Positions 1-8,682 of a DNA stretch of 49,373 bases are shown here, one piece after another. The position numbers and the translations under genes are program-made. The notes under the pieces are model-generated. The model was not told where the DNA came from, ran no database searches, and saw only the letters and a program-made list of their open reading frames with translations. The DNA comes from Oscillospiraceae bacterium (GTDB taxonomy: Bacteria; Bacillota; Clostridia; Oscillospirales; CAG-382), in contig SVSD01000010.1 of NCBI GenBank assembly GCA_015064485.1, positions 1-49,373 on the forward strand. The letters run 5' to 3'. Positions within the stretch are counted from its first letter, which is position 1; each line of letters starts with the position of its first letter.

Positions 1-2
1 TT

Positions 3-350
3 GTTATCTTAGAATTTATCCTTGCATATTCACTTGAAATGCTTATGGGTAGCCCTTGTTCATTTAAGCTTGCAGCAAAAGTGTTTGACATGAAAACAAC
101 ACACCCTGTATTGTTTGAAACAGCAATCATTTGTGCAACAGTTGGTCTTATGTGTCCTGCTATGAGCTTTATTGCAGCATTTTTGTACTATCCTTACTAT
201 GCAGGATTTAACATAGTAACATTATTTGCAAATTTCTTAAAGCTCGTATGCTTTAATTTCCCATTTGCATTCTTTACACAGTTATTCTTCATTCAGCCTT
301 TAGTAAGAACACTGTTTAAGGCGATTTTTAGAAGAAAAGTTAATAATTAA
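3..350 (+). CDS. DUF2798-like small membrane protein, 5' end outside window
   Basis: The reading frame is open from base 3, so the N-terminus lies before the window and the ATG at 39 is internal. The visible part has two or three hydrophobic segments, roughly over residues 35-65 and 70-95 of the visible translation. It ends in a basic tail after the motif FFIQPLVRTLF, which resembles the C-terminus of DUF2798 proteins (small two-helix membrane proteins of unknown role). It converges with the minus-strand run that follows, and the two share a hairpin at 363-392. The DUF2798 call is from pattern recognition of the C-terminal motif only. No function is proposed. Confidence 0.6.
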   Translation, partial: VILEFILAYSLEMLMGSPCSFKLAAKVFDMKTTHPVLFETAIICATVGLMCPAMSFIAAFLYYPYYAGFNIVTLFANFLKLVCFNFPFAFFTQLFFIQPLVRTLFKAIFRRKVNN

Positions 351-362
351 CCAAAAAAACAT

Positions 363-392
363 AAGGGTGCGAAACAACTTATTCGCACCCTT
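363..392. terminator. Bidirectional rho-independent terminator
   Basis: AAGGGTGCGAA (363-373) and TTCGCACCCTT (382-392) form an 11-bp perfect stem with an 8-base loop. On the minus strand it is followed by TATGTTTTTTT, a good U-tract. On the plus strand the tail is weaker. It lies between two convergent genes and probably ends both transcripts. Confidence 0.85.
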
Positions 393-396
393 TAAG

Positions 397-678
397 CTAT
401 TTATCGTTTTTTTCAGTCGAACACGAACAACCACAATTACGACTTTGACAAGTTTTTGCGTGAGGGCAGCCTATACAGGTTTGTGGTCCAATAACCTGCA
501 TACCAAGGCACATACCCACACCAAATATAAGCGATGAAATAATACCAAAAGTGTAGGCAAATATTTCTGCCGGGAGTTTAGCCTTTCTGTCGAGTTTTCT
601 CAGTGCCATAACTTTTGAGGTGTTTTTAGGCGCATACTCCTTTGCAATTGATTCTGCATAAATTTTGTCTGTGTTCAT
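397..678 (-). CDS. Small Cys-tailed protein of the family often labelled dihydropteridine reductase
   Basis: This is a 93-residue protein. The start is the ATG at 678, preceded by AAAGGAG; a longer frame to 789 has no ribosome site and is not used. The N-terminal half is charged (MNTDKIYAESIAKEY) and is followed by a hydrophobic stretch around residues 38-62. The C-terminal 25 residues contain seven cysteines in a CxxC-rich pattern (TCIGCPHAKTC, CGCSC), suggesting metal or Fe-S binding. In Clostridia, relatives are annotated as dihydropteridine reductase, but I see no nucleotide-binding fold in so short a protein and would not rely on that name. It is the last gene of the minus-strand run downstream of the NifX-like gene. 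Confidence 0.7.
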   Translation of the reverse strand: MNTDKIYAESIAKEYAPKNTSKVMALRKLDRKAKLPAEIFAYTFGIISSLIFGVGMCLGMQVIGPQTCIGCPHAKTCQSRNCGCSCSTEKNDK

Positions 679-804
679 TTTAAAATCTCCTTTGTTATTT
701 GGTGATTTCATTATACAATCTTTTTTGTAAAAACAGAACAACAAACAAAGTGAAAAGTGTTGTTTTAAAACTTGAAATTGTCTTGCCAAATTCTGATTTT
801 TCGT

Positions 805-1221
805 TTAGTGATTACCACCACAACCGTGTTTATCTTCTCCACAATGGCCGCCACACTCATGAGGTTCGCATTCGTGACCTGACTCGTGGTGATGATTACA
901 TTGTGCATCAGGATTGAAGTTAAGAGTTCCCGAAATATAGCTCTGCACTGCATCATCTGCACTGCCTGAAACTCCGGGCATAAGTTTAATTCCTGCTTCA
1001 TCAAGAGCAATTCTTGCACCCATACCAACACCACCACAAATTAAGGCATTAACACCCATATCACATAAAAACTGAGCCAATGCACCGTGTCCACTTCCGT
1101 TTGTGTCAACTACCTCAGAAGCAACAACAGCACCATTTTCAATTTCATAAATCTTAAATTGTTCTGCGTGTCCAAAGTGTCCAAATACATTCCCATTTTC
1201 ATAAGTTACTGCAATTTTCAT
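805..1221 (-). CDS. NifX/NifB-type iron-molybdenum cofactor-binding domain protein with His/Cys tail
   Basis: This 138-residue protein starts at the ATG at 1221 behind AGGAG. Residues 1-105 match the dinitrogenase iron-molybdenum cofactor biosynthesis fold: an N-terminal beta strand (MKIAVTYENG), the motif FGHFGHAEQFKIYEI, and the conserved LICGGVGMGARIALDEAGI segment. The last 30 residues are rich in His, Cys and Glu (HHHESGHECEPHECGG) and look like a metal-binding tail. Stand-alone members in Clostridia occur without nitrogenase and are thought to bind or carry metal clusters. It lies between the chromate transporters and a Cys-tailed small protein on the same strand, so a shared metal-related role is possible but is inference. 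Confidence 0.88.
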   Translation of the reverse strand: MKIAVTYENGNVFGHFGHAEQFKIYEIENGAVVASEVVDTNGSGHGALAQFLCDMGVNALICGGVGMGARIALDEAGIKLMPGVSGSADDAVQSYISGTLNFNPDAQCNHHHESGHECEPHECGGHCGEDKHGCGGNH

Positions 1222-1293
1222 AATAAAAATCTCCTCTTTTTAATTTATTTTTTTGCTTATTACCTTTCTTGTTTTACTTAATTAAGTATTCAA

Positions 1294-1857
1294 CTATAAA
1301 CCATATACTACTATTCCGCAAAATGCTGCTACAACAATAAACATAATCGGAGAAATCTTCTTTTTCAATATAGGTTTAGATACAAACATTAAAGTAGCAA
1401 GAACAATGGTTAAAATAATAGCTTTAATATCACAATCAAAATTCTTATTCAAACCAATGGTGTTGTTTAGTACCATAAACACACCTGTTGCCATAATAAT
1501 TCCGATGATGCAAGGTTTCACACCACGGAGTATTGCTTGCGTATATCTATTCTTCAACAGATTTTTCAGTGCAATCATCACAAGAAGAATGATAACGAAT
1601 GACGGAAGAACAACTGCAAAAGTTGCAATTACAGCACCTAAAAAGCCTGCTTGACTGCTGCCTACATAGGTTGCCAAATTGACCATAATTGGTCCCGGTG
1701 TACTTTCGCTTACTGCTATCATATATGTTAGTGCTTCATCTGTCAGCCAACCATAAGACAATACCACATCACGAATCAAAGGGATAGCACCGTATGCACC
1801 ACCAAATGCAAATAATCCGACACGAAGAAATCCTAAAAGTAAATCAAGATAGATCAT
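1294..1857 (-). CDS. Chromate transporter, half-size subunit (CHR family)
   Basis: A 187-residue integral membrane protein with about five to six hydrophobic segments. It carries the CHR-family signatures GLFAFGGAYGAIPLI near residue 15 and ESTPGPIMVNLATYVG near residue 52. Its length is that of one half of the classical roughly 400-residue ChrA, so it should act with its neighbour as a two-subunit transporter. Its ATG overlaps the stop of the upstream gene (1854-1857, ATGA), indicating translational coupling. The family exports chromate or takes up anions such as sulfate. The substrate cannot be told from the sequence. Confidence 0.92.
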   Translation of the reverse strand: MIYLDLLLGFLRVGLFAFGGAYGAIPLIRDVVLSYGWLTDEALTYMIAVSESTPGPIMVNLATYVGSSQAGFLGAVIATFAVVLPSFVIILLVMIALKNLLKNRYTQAILRGVKPCIIGIIMATGVFMVLNNTIGLNKNFDCDIKAIILTIVLATLMFVSKPILKKKISPIMFIVVAAFCGIVVYGL

Positions 1858-2426
1858 TTCTTCGCACCACCTTTCTGTTCAGGTGCACCTTTTGCAACAT
1901 AGATTGATAAACTCACTACAGCAGCAATCAGCATTAGTGCTATAGACGAAAAGTTCCATGCAAAGATGTTGATAGCAAGCATTGCAATAAGGGAGCATAT
2001 CATGATTGTTTGCGGAAAAGCTTTCTTTTGCATCTTCTTCACCATAGTAATTCCTGCATCTAAAATCAAAATACCAACAGCGATTTTAATTCCTTTGAAT
2101 GCATTTGCAATAATTGTAATTTCAAGAAAGTTATCCAAAAACATAGAGATAATGTAGATTACTATAAATGAAGGAACAATGATACCTAATGTTGCAATTA
2201 TTGCTCCAAGAAACCCTGCTTTTTTATAGCCAACAAATGTAGCACAGTTAATTGCAATAGGACCGGGAGTTGACTCTGCAATCACAGTTACATTCATCAT
2301 TTCATCGTGTGTAATCCATTGTTTTCTTTCTACACAGATGTTTTCTATCATAGAAATCATCGCATAACCACCGCCAAAGGTGAAAAAACCTATTTTGGCA
2401 AATGTCAAAAATAAATCTAATAACAT
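1854..2426 (-). CDS. Chromate transporter, half-size subunit (CHR family)
   Basis: A 190-residue membrane protein paralogous to the one downstream. It has the motif GFFTFGGGYAMISMIENIC near residue 13 and ESTPGPIAINCATFVG near residue 51, then four hydrophobic stretches and a basic C-terminus. The start is the ATG at 2426, behind AAGGAG. It is coupled to the next half-transporter by a 4-base overlap. Split CHR pairs of this kind are believed to form antiparallel heterodimers. The gene lies directly behind the MATE exporter gene (gap about 45 bases) on the same strand. Confidence 0.92.
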   Translation of the reverse strand: MLLDLFLTFAKIGFFTFGGGYAMISMIENICVERKQWITHDEMMNVTVIAESTPGPIAINCATFVGYKKAGFLGAIIATLGIIVPSFIVIYIISMFLDNFLEITIIANAFKGIKIAVGILILDAGITMVKKMQKKAFPQTIMICSLIAMLAINIFAWNFSSIALMLIAAVVSLSIYVAKGAPEQKGGAKK

Positions 2427-2471
2427 TCTTTATACTCCTTATAAAAAAATTGCAGTTCAACAAATTCTGAT

Positions 2472-3827
2472 TTATCTCTTAATATCCTGTTGATTTTTAT
2501 TATTTGTTAAATATATCGTAACCACAACGAAGGTCATGACTTCAGCAACTGTGATTGCCCACCATATACCATCTAATTTCCAGAACACAGGAAGAATCAG
2601 CACTGTCAAAACTTGAAATACAAAAGTGCGCAAAAACGATACAATTGCTGAAGTTTTGCCGTCATTAAGTGCGGTGAAATACGATGAAGCAAAAATATTG
2701 ATTCCTGCAAGCAAAAATGATGTCGCCAACACTACAAAAGCGTATCTGGTCATTTCCTGCAATGCCGGATCATATCCCACATATAGCATTGATAAAAGGT
2801 CGGAAAGAGCAATAGCTATAATCATCATAGCACAGCCGGTTACTGTCATCAGCACCAGGCTTTTTCGCAGCAGACTTTTTAATTCAGTTTTGTTTTGCGC
2901 TCCAAAATGATAGCTGATGATAGGAGCTGAACCAATGTTATATCCGATGAAAACACCCACGAATATAAATTGTACATACATCAGCACGCCGTATGCCGCT
3001 ACGCCATTCTCTCCGGCGAAACGTAAAAGTTGGAGATTATATACCGCTCCTACCACTGACGTAGAAATATTGCTGACAAATTCTGAAGCGCCGTTGCTAC
3101 AAGCTTTTAGCATTGGTTTCCATTCTATTTTTGTTTTGACCAGACGCAGACGACTACTGTTGGGGCGTAAGAAGTAAACAAGCGGAACAAAAGTTCCGAT
3201 ACACTGAGCAATTCCCGTAGACAAAGCCGCGCCCACAACACCCATTCGAAAACCCACAATCAAAATGATATTTAGTACCAAGTCTACAAATCCTGCAATA
3301 ACTGTCAGTATCAATCCTAATTTTGGTTTTTCTGCTGTGGATAGAAAAATTTGAAAAATATTCTGCATAATATGTGAAGTAAGAAACAACAGAAAAAGGC
3401 CGCCATAAGTGACAATATACGGCATCATCTCATCTGTAGCACCCATCCATACTCCGATCGGGCGAAGAAATACAAGTCCAAGAGTAGTCAATAAGACTCC
3501 CAAAATTGCATTCAGCAATATCGCCATTGTAAAATAGCGATTTGCTGTTTCGTCATCGCCTTCACCCATTGATTTCGCCACCAATGCGCTACCGCCAGCA
3601 CCGAGCATAGGTGCTACGCAAGCTATAATACAAATATATGGCATAATGAGATTGATAGCGGCAAATGCTGTTTTACCAATGAAATTGGAAATGAAATATC
3701 CATCTGCTACACTGTATAGTTGTGTCAACACAGTCATAGCAATCGGGGGCAAACAAAAGCGGATAAGTTTTCCGTATGTGAAATGATCAGACAGTTGAAT
3801 CTGCTGTGGTTTTTCATATTCTGTCAT
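2472..3827 (-). CDS. MATE family multidrug/Na+ antiporter
   Basis: A 451-residue protein of usual MATE length with twelve predicted membrane segments in two repeated halves. The first half begins at FCLPPIAMTVLTQLYSVADGYF (about residues 29-50), and the second MatE half starts around residue 240 after the basic loop RLVKTKIEWKPML. The overall look is closest to the MepA/DinF-like branch of Firmicutes. It exports cationic compounds in exchange for H+ or Na+. The start at 3827 is supported by AAGGAGG seven bases upstream. Base use looks less AT-biased than in its neighbours, which may point to separate acquisition, but I could not quantify this. Confidence 0.93.
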   Translation of the reverse strand: MTEYEKPQQIQLSDHFTYGKLIRFCLPPIAMTVLTQLYSVADGYFISNFIGKTAFAAINLIMPYICIIACVAPMLGAGGSALVAKSMGEGDDETANRYFTMAILLNAILGVLLTTLGLVFLRPIGVWMGATDEMMPYIVTYGGLFLLFLTSHIMQNIFQIFLSTAEKPKLGLILTVIAGFVDLVLNIILIVGFRMGVVGAALSTGIAQCIGTFVPLVYFLRPNSSRLRLVKTKIEWKPMLKACSNGASEFVSNISTSVVGAVYNLQLLRFAGENGVAAYGVLMYVQFIFVGVFIGYNIGSAPIISYHFGAQNKTELKSLLRKSLVLMTVTGCAMMIIAIALSDLLSMLYVGYDPALQEMTRYAFVVLATSFLLAGINIFASSYFTALNDGKTSAIVSFLRTFVFQVLTVLILPVFWKLDGIWWAITVAEVMTFVVVTIYLTNNKNQQDIKR

Positions 3828-3869
3828 TTTCTTATCCTCCTTGTATTTGCTCTTTTTTAAGTTTAATTT

Positions 3870-4670
3870 TCATTTTCTCATTTCTTTCCACTTCTTATAT
3901 AGGAAATTGCCTTTAAGATTGAATTTACCTTTTAATAAAAATGCTTGTAACTGTAATTTGTGATGGCAAAGTCTTTCCTTGCAATGTACGCAAGACAACG
4001 AACCATTGCAATGCTCTGAAAATCTTTCAGGGTATTTATGTGCAACATATTCCCACTTTATCAGCAATATCAAAGCCATTGCAAAAAGCGTCCACGAATA
4101 GATGTTTCTTACAAACAAAAGAGGTGTAAACATCATTGCATAGTCCCAGTTATATATTCTGCATGTGCTACAGCATTTGTTCTTCATAATCCACGTCTGG
4201 AAGGGACAGAAAAACAAGATACAAATAATATCACACACAGAATAGAAGAGTGCTATTAGAAGCATCAATCCTCTATCAAATACACCTGTTAAATACAGAG
4301 CGCCTAATATGCCATTTAATATAAACCAACATATTGCTACTGTTATATATGACCTTTCGCTTGATTTGATAATACTATCATCACTCTCAATAGGAACATA
4401 GTTTTTTGCAAACTGTTTTTGACATCCCATACTTTCAAGTTTTGCAGGAAAGAATCTTAAATACATTTCAATAACGAATATTATCCAAACAAAAGATAAT
4501 ATAATAGCATCATTCTCAAAGCCACCAAATGGACTTCCTGTGTTATGTATTTTGTTGTATATATAAACCGCTGTTGCCAAGACAAAAAGCAATGAACGAA
4601 ACACAAGTTTTACATAGTGCATTGCTACAATCTTGGTCATTTTTAATTTTGGTTTGTGTGGTGATTCCAT
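3870..4670 (-). CDS. Unknown polytopic membrane protein with Cys-rich cytosolic segments
   Basis: A 266-residue protein that I do not recognise as a named family. It has about six hydrophobic segments (near residues 22-40, 53-70, 108-126, 131-155, 180-200 and a short seventh candidate). Cysteines are clustered: NKCCSTCRIYNWDY around residue 167 and CNGSLSCVHCKERLCHHK near residue 228, suggesting a metal-binding or disulfide site. It is the first gene of the run that continues into the MATE, CHR, NifX-like and small Cys-tailed genes, and two good promoters lie just upstream. The start is the ATG at 4670, preceded by AAAGGA. Confidence 0.75.
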   Translation of the reverse strand: MESPHKPKLKMTKIVAMHYVKLVFRSLLFVLATAVYIYNKIHNTGSPFGGFENDAIILSFVWIIFVIEMYLRFFPAKLESMGCQKQFAKNYVPIESDDSIIKSSERSYITVAICWFILNGILGALYLTGVFDRGLMLLIALFYSVCDIICILFFCPFQTWIMKNKCCSTCRIYNWDYAMMFTPLLFVRNIYSWTLFAMALILLIKWEYVAHKYPERFSEHCNGSLSCVHCKERLCHHKLQLQAFLLKGKFNLKGNFLYKKWKEMRK

Positions 4671-4744
4671 TTAATGCAAGTCCTTTTCTTTATAATTCTA
4701 AATCTAATTTTTCGCAACAATTCATTTCTTTGATTTTACTATTA

Positions 4745-4772
4745 ATTATACCACAAACATCAATTTTTTCAA
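4745..4772 (-). promoter_or_regulatory. Sigma-A-type promoter of the 4670-397 run (plus a second one at 4689-4717)
   Basis: Read on the minus strand, TTGAAA, 16 bases, TATAAT ends at 4745. A second match (TTGCGA, 17 bases, TATAAA) lies at 4689-4717, nearer the start codon at 4670. Either can drive the membrane-protein/MATE/CHR run independently of the polymerase-like operon upstream. No strong hairpin terminator is visible between the two units. Confidence 0.6.
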
Positions 4773-4796
4773 TGTTTTAGAGGTATTTTACTAATT

Positions 4797-5630
4797 TTAT
4801 ATACTCAATTTTACCCTGCAAACACCCAATGAATTTTCTTTTTGCAATATTGTTTCAGGTATAGCGGAGAGCCATTTTTTGCTGAAGCTTGTGTTTTGGT
4901 AGTAACAGTCAAAGCTTGCAACAGGAAGTCGCACCCAATCGGTATTGTCAGTTTTGTTTGCAAGGTAATAGCAAATAACATCCGATAGCACATCAAAAGG
5001 GACACCATTCAAATCTGTATCAAGGAGCTTTTCTGCAAAACACTTGGGCAATAGATATTCTTCTGTTCGCAGGGCTCCAAGCTCTAACGCATCTGCAATA
5101 ATATCATCAAATCTCAATACCCATGCACCTTTTGTATTAAGGGCAAGGGGCGGCACCTGCATTTGCTTTACTTTGTTTTTCCACATTTTTTGAAAGTTTT
5201 TAGAGATTGCAGACATTGTATCTGTTGTTGTTTTGCTAACAAGCTTTGGATTCTTTTTTATAAAATCTGCTATACCTTTAATGTGCATATAAAACCAACC
5301 TTCGCCCGTATCGGTTACAAGTTCGGGGAAAGTGTCTGCAAGGTGCTTAAAATTCACTGCCGTGTCATTTTTATCAGGCAGACTGCACCAAGCACAAAGT
5401 GCATTTTTGGTATATTCAATTCGTGAATAAGCATCACTTGTTAAAACAGTTCCGTCTTTATCGTGGAATAAATAACCTCGTGCTAATATTGCAAGTATTC
5501 TGCCAAGCCCTTCAAGATTTTTAAATGCGTTAATTGAGAATCTGCCAAAATAAGAATAATCTCTTTTGCCCGTAGAGAAGTAGGTGGGCTTGTCAATGTA
5601 TGCTTTAAATTCTAACCATTCATTTGTCAT
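4797..5630 (-). CDS. Unknown protein translationally coupled to the RNA polymerase-like gene
   Basis: A 277-residue soluble protein with no signal peptide or membrane segment that I do not recognise. Its ATG at 5630 overlaps the stop of the polymerase-like gene by four bases (ATGA), so the two are very likely made together. Visible features are an aromatic N-terminus (WLEFKAYIDKPTYFSTGKRDY), a segment LEGLGRILAILARGYLFHDK near residues 39-58, a basic stretch (KNFQKMWKNKVKQMQ) near residue 145, and a mixed alpha/beta C-terminal half. Coupling suggests a partner of the polymerase, such as a loading, priming or specificity factor, but nothing in the sequence shows which. No enzyme motif was found. 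Confidence 0.8.
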   Translation of the reverse strand: MTNEWLEFKAYIDKPTYFSTGKRDYSYFGRFSINAFKNLEGLGRILAILARGYLFHDKDGTVLTSDAYSRIEYTKNALCAWCSLPDKNDTAVNFKHLADTFPELVTDTGEGWFYMHIKGIADFIKKNPKLVSKTTTDTMSAISKNFQKMWKNKVKQMQVPPLALNTKGAWVLRFDDIIADALELGALRTEEYLLPKCFAEKLLDTDLNGVPFDVLSDVICYYLANKTDNTDWVRLPVASFDCYYQNTSFSKKWLSAIPETILQKENSLGVCRVKLSI

Positions 5631-8600
5631 CTTTTAAGCCACCTCTTTTTCTTTGGGTTTTCTGTGGAATTTCTTCTGTCAATCGCTAAATCGAGCACAG
5701 CATTAGGAAAAACCTCAAGCACAAAAGCTCTTTTGCCAAGCGCAACCGCATATTTTACCGCATCGTAAAAATCTATTTTTTCGGCGTTTTTTCCAAAGGG
5801 TTGAAATACATTTATGCAGTTTCGTTTAATGATGCTCTTGTAATCTCCGGCAGAGCCTGCTCCCATAAGCATAGCTTTCATCTGTTTTGTATCGTTCTTT
5901 TGATTGAGCAGATTTTTCTTTAAGCTTATTACTCTATGCATATCATCTATATCGCAAACAATATCTCCTAAAATTCTGTAACCACCCTCGCTGAAATCAC
6001 AGAATACTTCTATAAACTTATCCACCTTGTAGCTTGTAAAAAGTGTAGATATAACCTTTTCTCTTTCATCAGGCGGTGCAAATTGCCACATATTCTCGGT
6101 TAAATATCTTCTTGCATTTGCAAGATATCTTGGAGGCATCTCATCGAATGCCGCATAGAGCTCATCAACCGAAATTTCCTTTTCCTGACCACGTGCAAAC
6201 AAAATGCGATAAACATCTGTTTTGCGCTTAAAATCAGCAGATGTATTTCTTATCTGACGAACTCTCTTTATTGCCTGCTCATAATCTGCAATGATAGACG
6301 CCACCTTATTCAGCATTTCGGGATTTAATTTGTTTTTCCAATCAGGATCTCTTGCGAACACAAACAATTCTTTATCACTTACAGGATTTGCAACTGTTTT
6401 TTCTGTATGCTTTTCCAAATGAGCTGCATAGTATGGTAATTTCTCAAGATTTGATGTAACCATATTCCAATCTGTTTTATCAAAATATTTCTTTAGCTTT
6501 GTAGTCTTGCTATCATCGTACCAAGCGGAAAATCTATCGCTATCCAAGACTTTCTTATATTTTAAAAACAGACTTCTTGTTATCTTGCTTTGCTCGATAT
6601 ATTCAGACAAATCAGGCTTAATTCCACTCTTTGCAGAGTCTATCTCAAGTCCTGTTAAAATAGCAAGTGTTTCAACCTCTTTTAAATATTTCTCTCGCTC
6701 AGCTTCCGAAAGACTTTCATCATAAGCAATTATTCCACGGCTTAATGCGTTATTACTTATCTGTCCTACACGAGAGGAAAAAGTGCTTTTCACAGTTAAA
6801 AATCTTTCGTACCAATCATTACTATCGGATATTAAAGGCTCTGCGGTTGGTACTTTAAGGAGTGGAAGCTCTGCGCTGCTTCTCATAACGCAAGTATTCA
6901 AGAGCTTATCTGCAACAGTTTTCACCATATCTCCGTCAAAATCAGCACCACCCAAGCGCTCAGGAATTAAAGAACGGGAATCTACCATTACAACATAATG
7001 AAGATGCGATAAATATTTTTCTCTGTATATGCCAATATTTTTAAGCGGTCTTGCAATTGCTTCTTCGTTTCGGGCAATATGAGGACTACGAAGCAAGGTA
7101 TAAAGCTCACTTTGTTCATAAGTAGCCTTCGGTGCATACATATAGTTATCTGTTAAAAATTCTTTCTCAAGAGCTTTGTATGCTTCACTTTCTCCCTCGG
7201 AGCATTTGATAATATATCCCAAAAGTCGCATAAGGTCATCTACAAGGTATCTATTATCTCCTGAAACCAACAGCTTGCCCACTGAATATTTATTTAAAAT
7301 ATTCTTCGCACTATCAGAAAGCTCCTTTGTAAATATAGGCTCATAAATAAACAACGGATTTTTCTCAATAATCCTTGCATATACCTTTTTCTTATCGGTG
7401 ATTTCAAGCTCGTCATCATTTAATGCTTCAAGAAAATATTCCTTGCGAGCCTCTGCATCGCCGACCAATTTGTAATATTCTGTTTCAGTTGTCTTTGTAA
7501 TCCAAGCTCTGCTATCTGACGCAGGGCTTTGTTTCCAACCAAGAGGTAAATCCTCCGGTCGAAATTCCTCCTTTGTCATAGCAAGGGTATTTAAAAACTG
7601 ATAATTAAGCTCAATAACATTCTGTGCTTCTGCCTTGTCGTTTCCCGAAATATACAGAGCGTGGTTATATTTTCTGCATCTTGCTAAATACTCACTCCAA
7701 GTAAGGTTATTATCAAGCATCCAACCATAACCTTTAAACATACTTTTGTTAATAATAATATCTACATCATCAGGGTTATAACCGTTTCCGAATATATCAA
7801 TTATTTTCTTAACACCAAGCTCTCTAAAGAGGTCTGCAAAATCAACCTCGTGAACAACGCCCTTTATATAAGGCATACGGATTTGATATGAATTATGTAT
7901 ATTATCAATTTTTTGTGATAATCTTTTTGAAATTAAACCTTCGCCGTCAAATTCTGTTACAGAAATATCCGCTATTTTCTCTACACGATTATATTTTCGC
8001 ATAGAGTTATTAGTGCCATCATCAGAAACAGTTACAATATTTACATCAGGCACAATACTTTTGGGGTTGTCTATAACAATTATCTTCTTGTCATCTAAAA
8101 GATTTTCATCGTCATACCTTCTACCGCTTGTAAACAAAAGTGCATTGTATGCATAAAGCTTGCTCAGCTGACATTTACCAATTTCCATACCGAGCATCAT
8201 TCGCTCTTTTAATTCCTCATACATATCTGCTCGCACAAACGAAAGGCGATTTTCTCGACTCATAGATGCAGAACGCTCAAAAGCAATAAAGCGTATATCC
8301 TCTTTGCCAAAGTTAAAGGTTATTCCGCTTGGCTTAAACATATATTCTGCTTTTTGCTGCCATTCCAAAACCTTACCGACAGGCTTTCTGTCAAACACGC
8401 CTGAAAAATCTATATATACAAATACATCCTTCAATTTTTCTTCAATAGCAGATGTGTGAAATCCATCGCCATCTAAAATACACATTGCCTGATAAAATAT
8501 AGGGCAGTCATCCTGCACGGTTTCCTTTACCATATATTCCTTTGACGGCTCAGTGGTATCAAAATAAAATGTATAATCATCTTCTGTTTGTTTTGCAGAA

Positions 8601-8653
8601 GATAAAATATCAAGAGCAGATATTTCATAAATTAAATACTTTTTGCTTTTCAT
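5627..8653 (-). CDS. Double-psi beta-barrel RNA polymerase-like protein (RdRP/QDE-1/YonO superfamily)
   Basis: A 1008-residue protein. The start is the ATG at 8653, five bases after CGGAGG; the GTG at 8659 is too close to that site. The central region carries the catalytic motif of this superfamily, LGGADFDGDMV, with the three metal-binding aspartates at D571, D573 and D575. Upstream, RSPHIARNEEA at 522-532 sits where beta-prime has RxPTLHR and eukaryotic RdRPs have xPCLHPGD. Downstream come VGQISNNAL at 629-637 and LAILTGLEIDSAKSG at 663-677, corresponding to the RdRP segment with a VG...N/H motif followed by LA...AVDxxKTG. This ordered set is characteristic of cellular RdRPs and phage YonO. 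The first 450 residues and last 300 are not recognised. The protein could be a DNA-dependent RNA polymerase like YonO or could copy RNA; the sequence does not decide. Confidence 0.8.
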   Translation of the reverse strand: MKSKKYLIYEISALDILSSAKQTEDDYTFYFDTTEPSKEYMVKETVQDDCPIFYQAMCILDGDGFHTSAIEEKLKDVFVYIDFSGVFDRKPVGKVLEWQQKAEYMFKPSGITFNFGKEDIRFIAFERSASMSRENRLSFVRADMYEELKERMMLGMEIGKCQLSKLYAYNALLFTSGRRYDDENLLDDKKIIVIDNPKSIVPDVNIVTVSDDGTNNSMRKYNRVEKIADISVTEFDGEGLISKRLSQKIDNIHNSYQIRMPYIKGVVHEVDFADLFRELGVKKIIDIFGNGYNPDDVDIIINKSMFKGYGWMLDNNLTWSEYLARCRKYNHALYISGNDKAEAQNVIELNYQFLNTLAMTKEEFRPEDLPLGWKQSPASDSRAWITKTTETEYYKLVGDAEARKEYFLEALNDDELEITDKKKVYARIIEKNPLFIYEPIFTKELSDSAKNILNKYSVGKLLVSGDNRYLVDDLMRLLGYIIKCSEGESEAYKALEKEFLTDNYMYAPKATYEQSELYTLLRSPHIARNEEAIARPLKNIGIYREKYLSHLHYVVMVDSRSLIPERLGGADFDGDMVKTVADKLLNTCVMRSSAELPLLKVPTAEPLISDSNDWYERFLTVKSTFSSRVGQISNNALSRGIIAYDESLSEAEREKYLKEVETLAILTGLEIDSAKSGIKPDLSEYIEQSKITRSLFLKYKKVLDSDRFSAWYDDSKTTKLKKYFDKTDWNMVTSNLEKLPYYAAHLEKHTEKTVANPVSDKELFVFARDPDWKNKLNPEMLNKVASIIADYEQAIKRVRQIRNTSADFKRKTDVYRILFARGQEKEISVDELYAAFDEMPPRYLANARRYLTENMWQFAPPDEREKVISTLFTSYKVDKFIEVFCDFSEGGYRILGDIVCDIDDMHRVISLKKNLLNQKNDTKQMKAMLMGAGSAGDYKSIIKRNCINVFQPFGKNAEKIDFYDAVKYAVALGKRAFVLEVFPNAVLDLAIDRRNSTENPKKKRWLKR

Positions 8654-8682
8654 ACACACCTCCGAGTATATATTTTTAAATT

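Noticed and set aside
699-917. A 72-codon plus-strand frame between the small Cys-tailed and NifX-like genes
   Set aside because: It overlaps the NifX-like C-terminus antisense and has no ribosome site.
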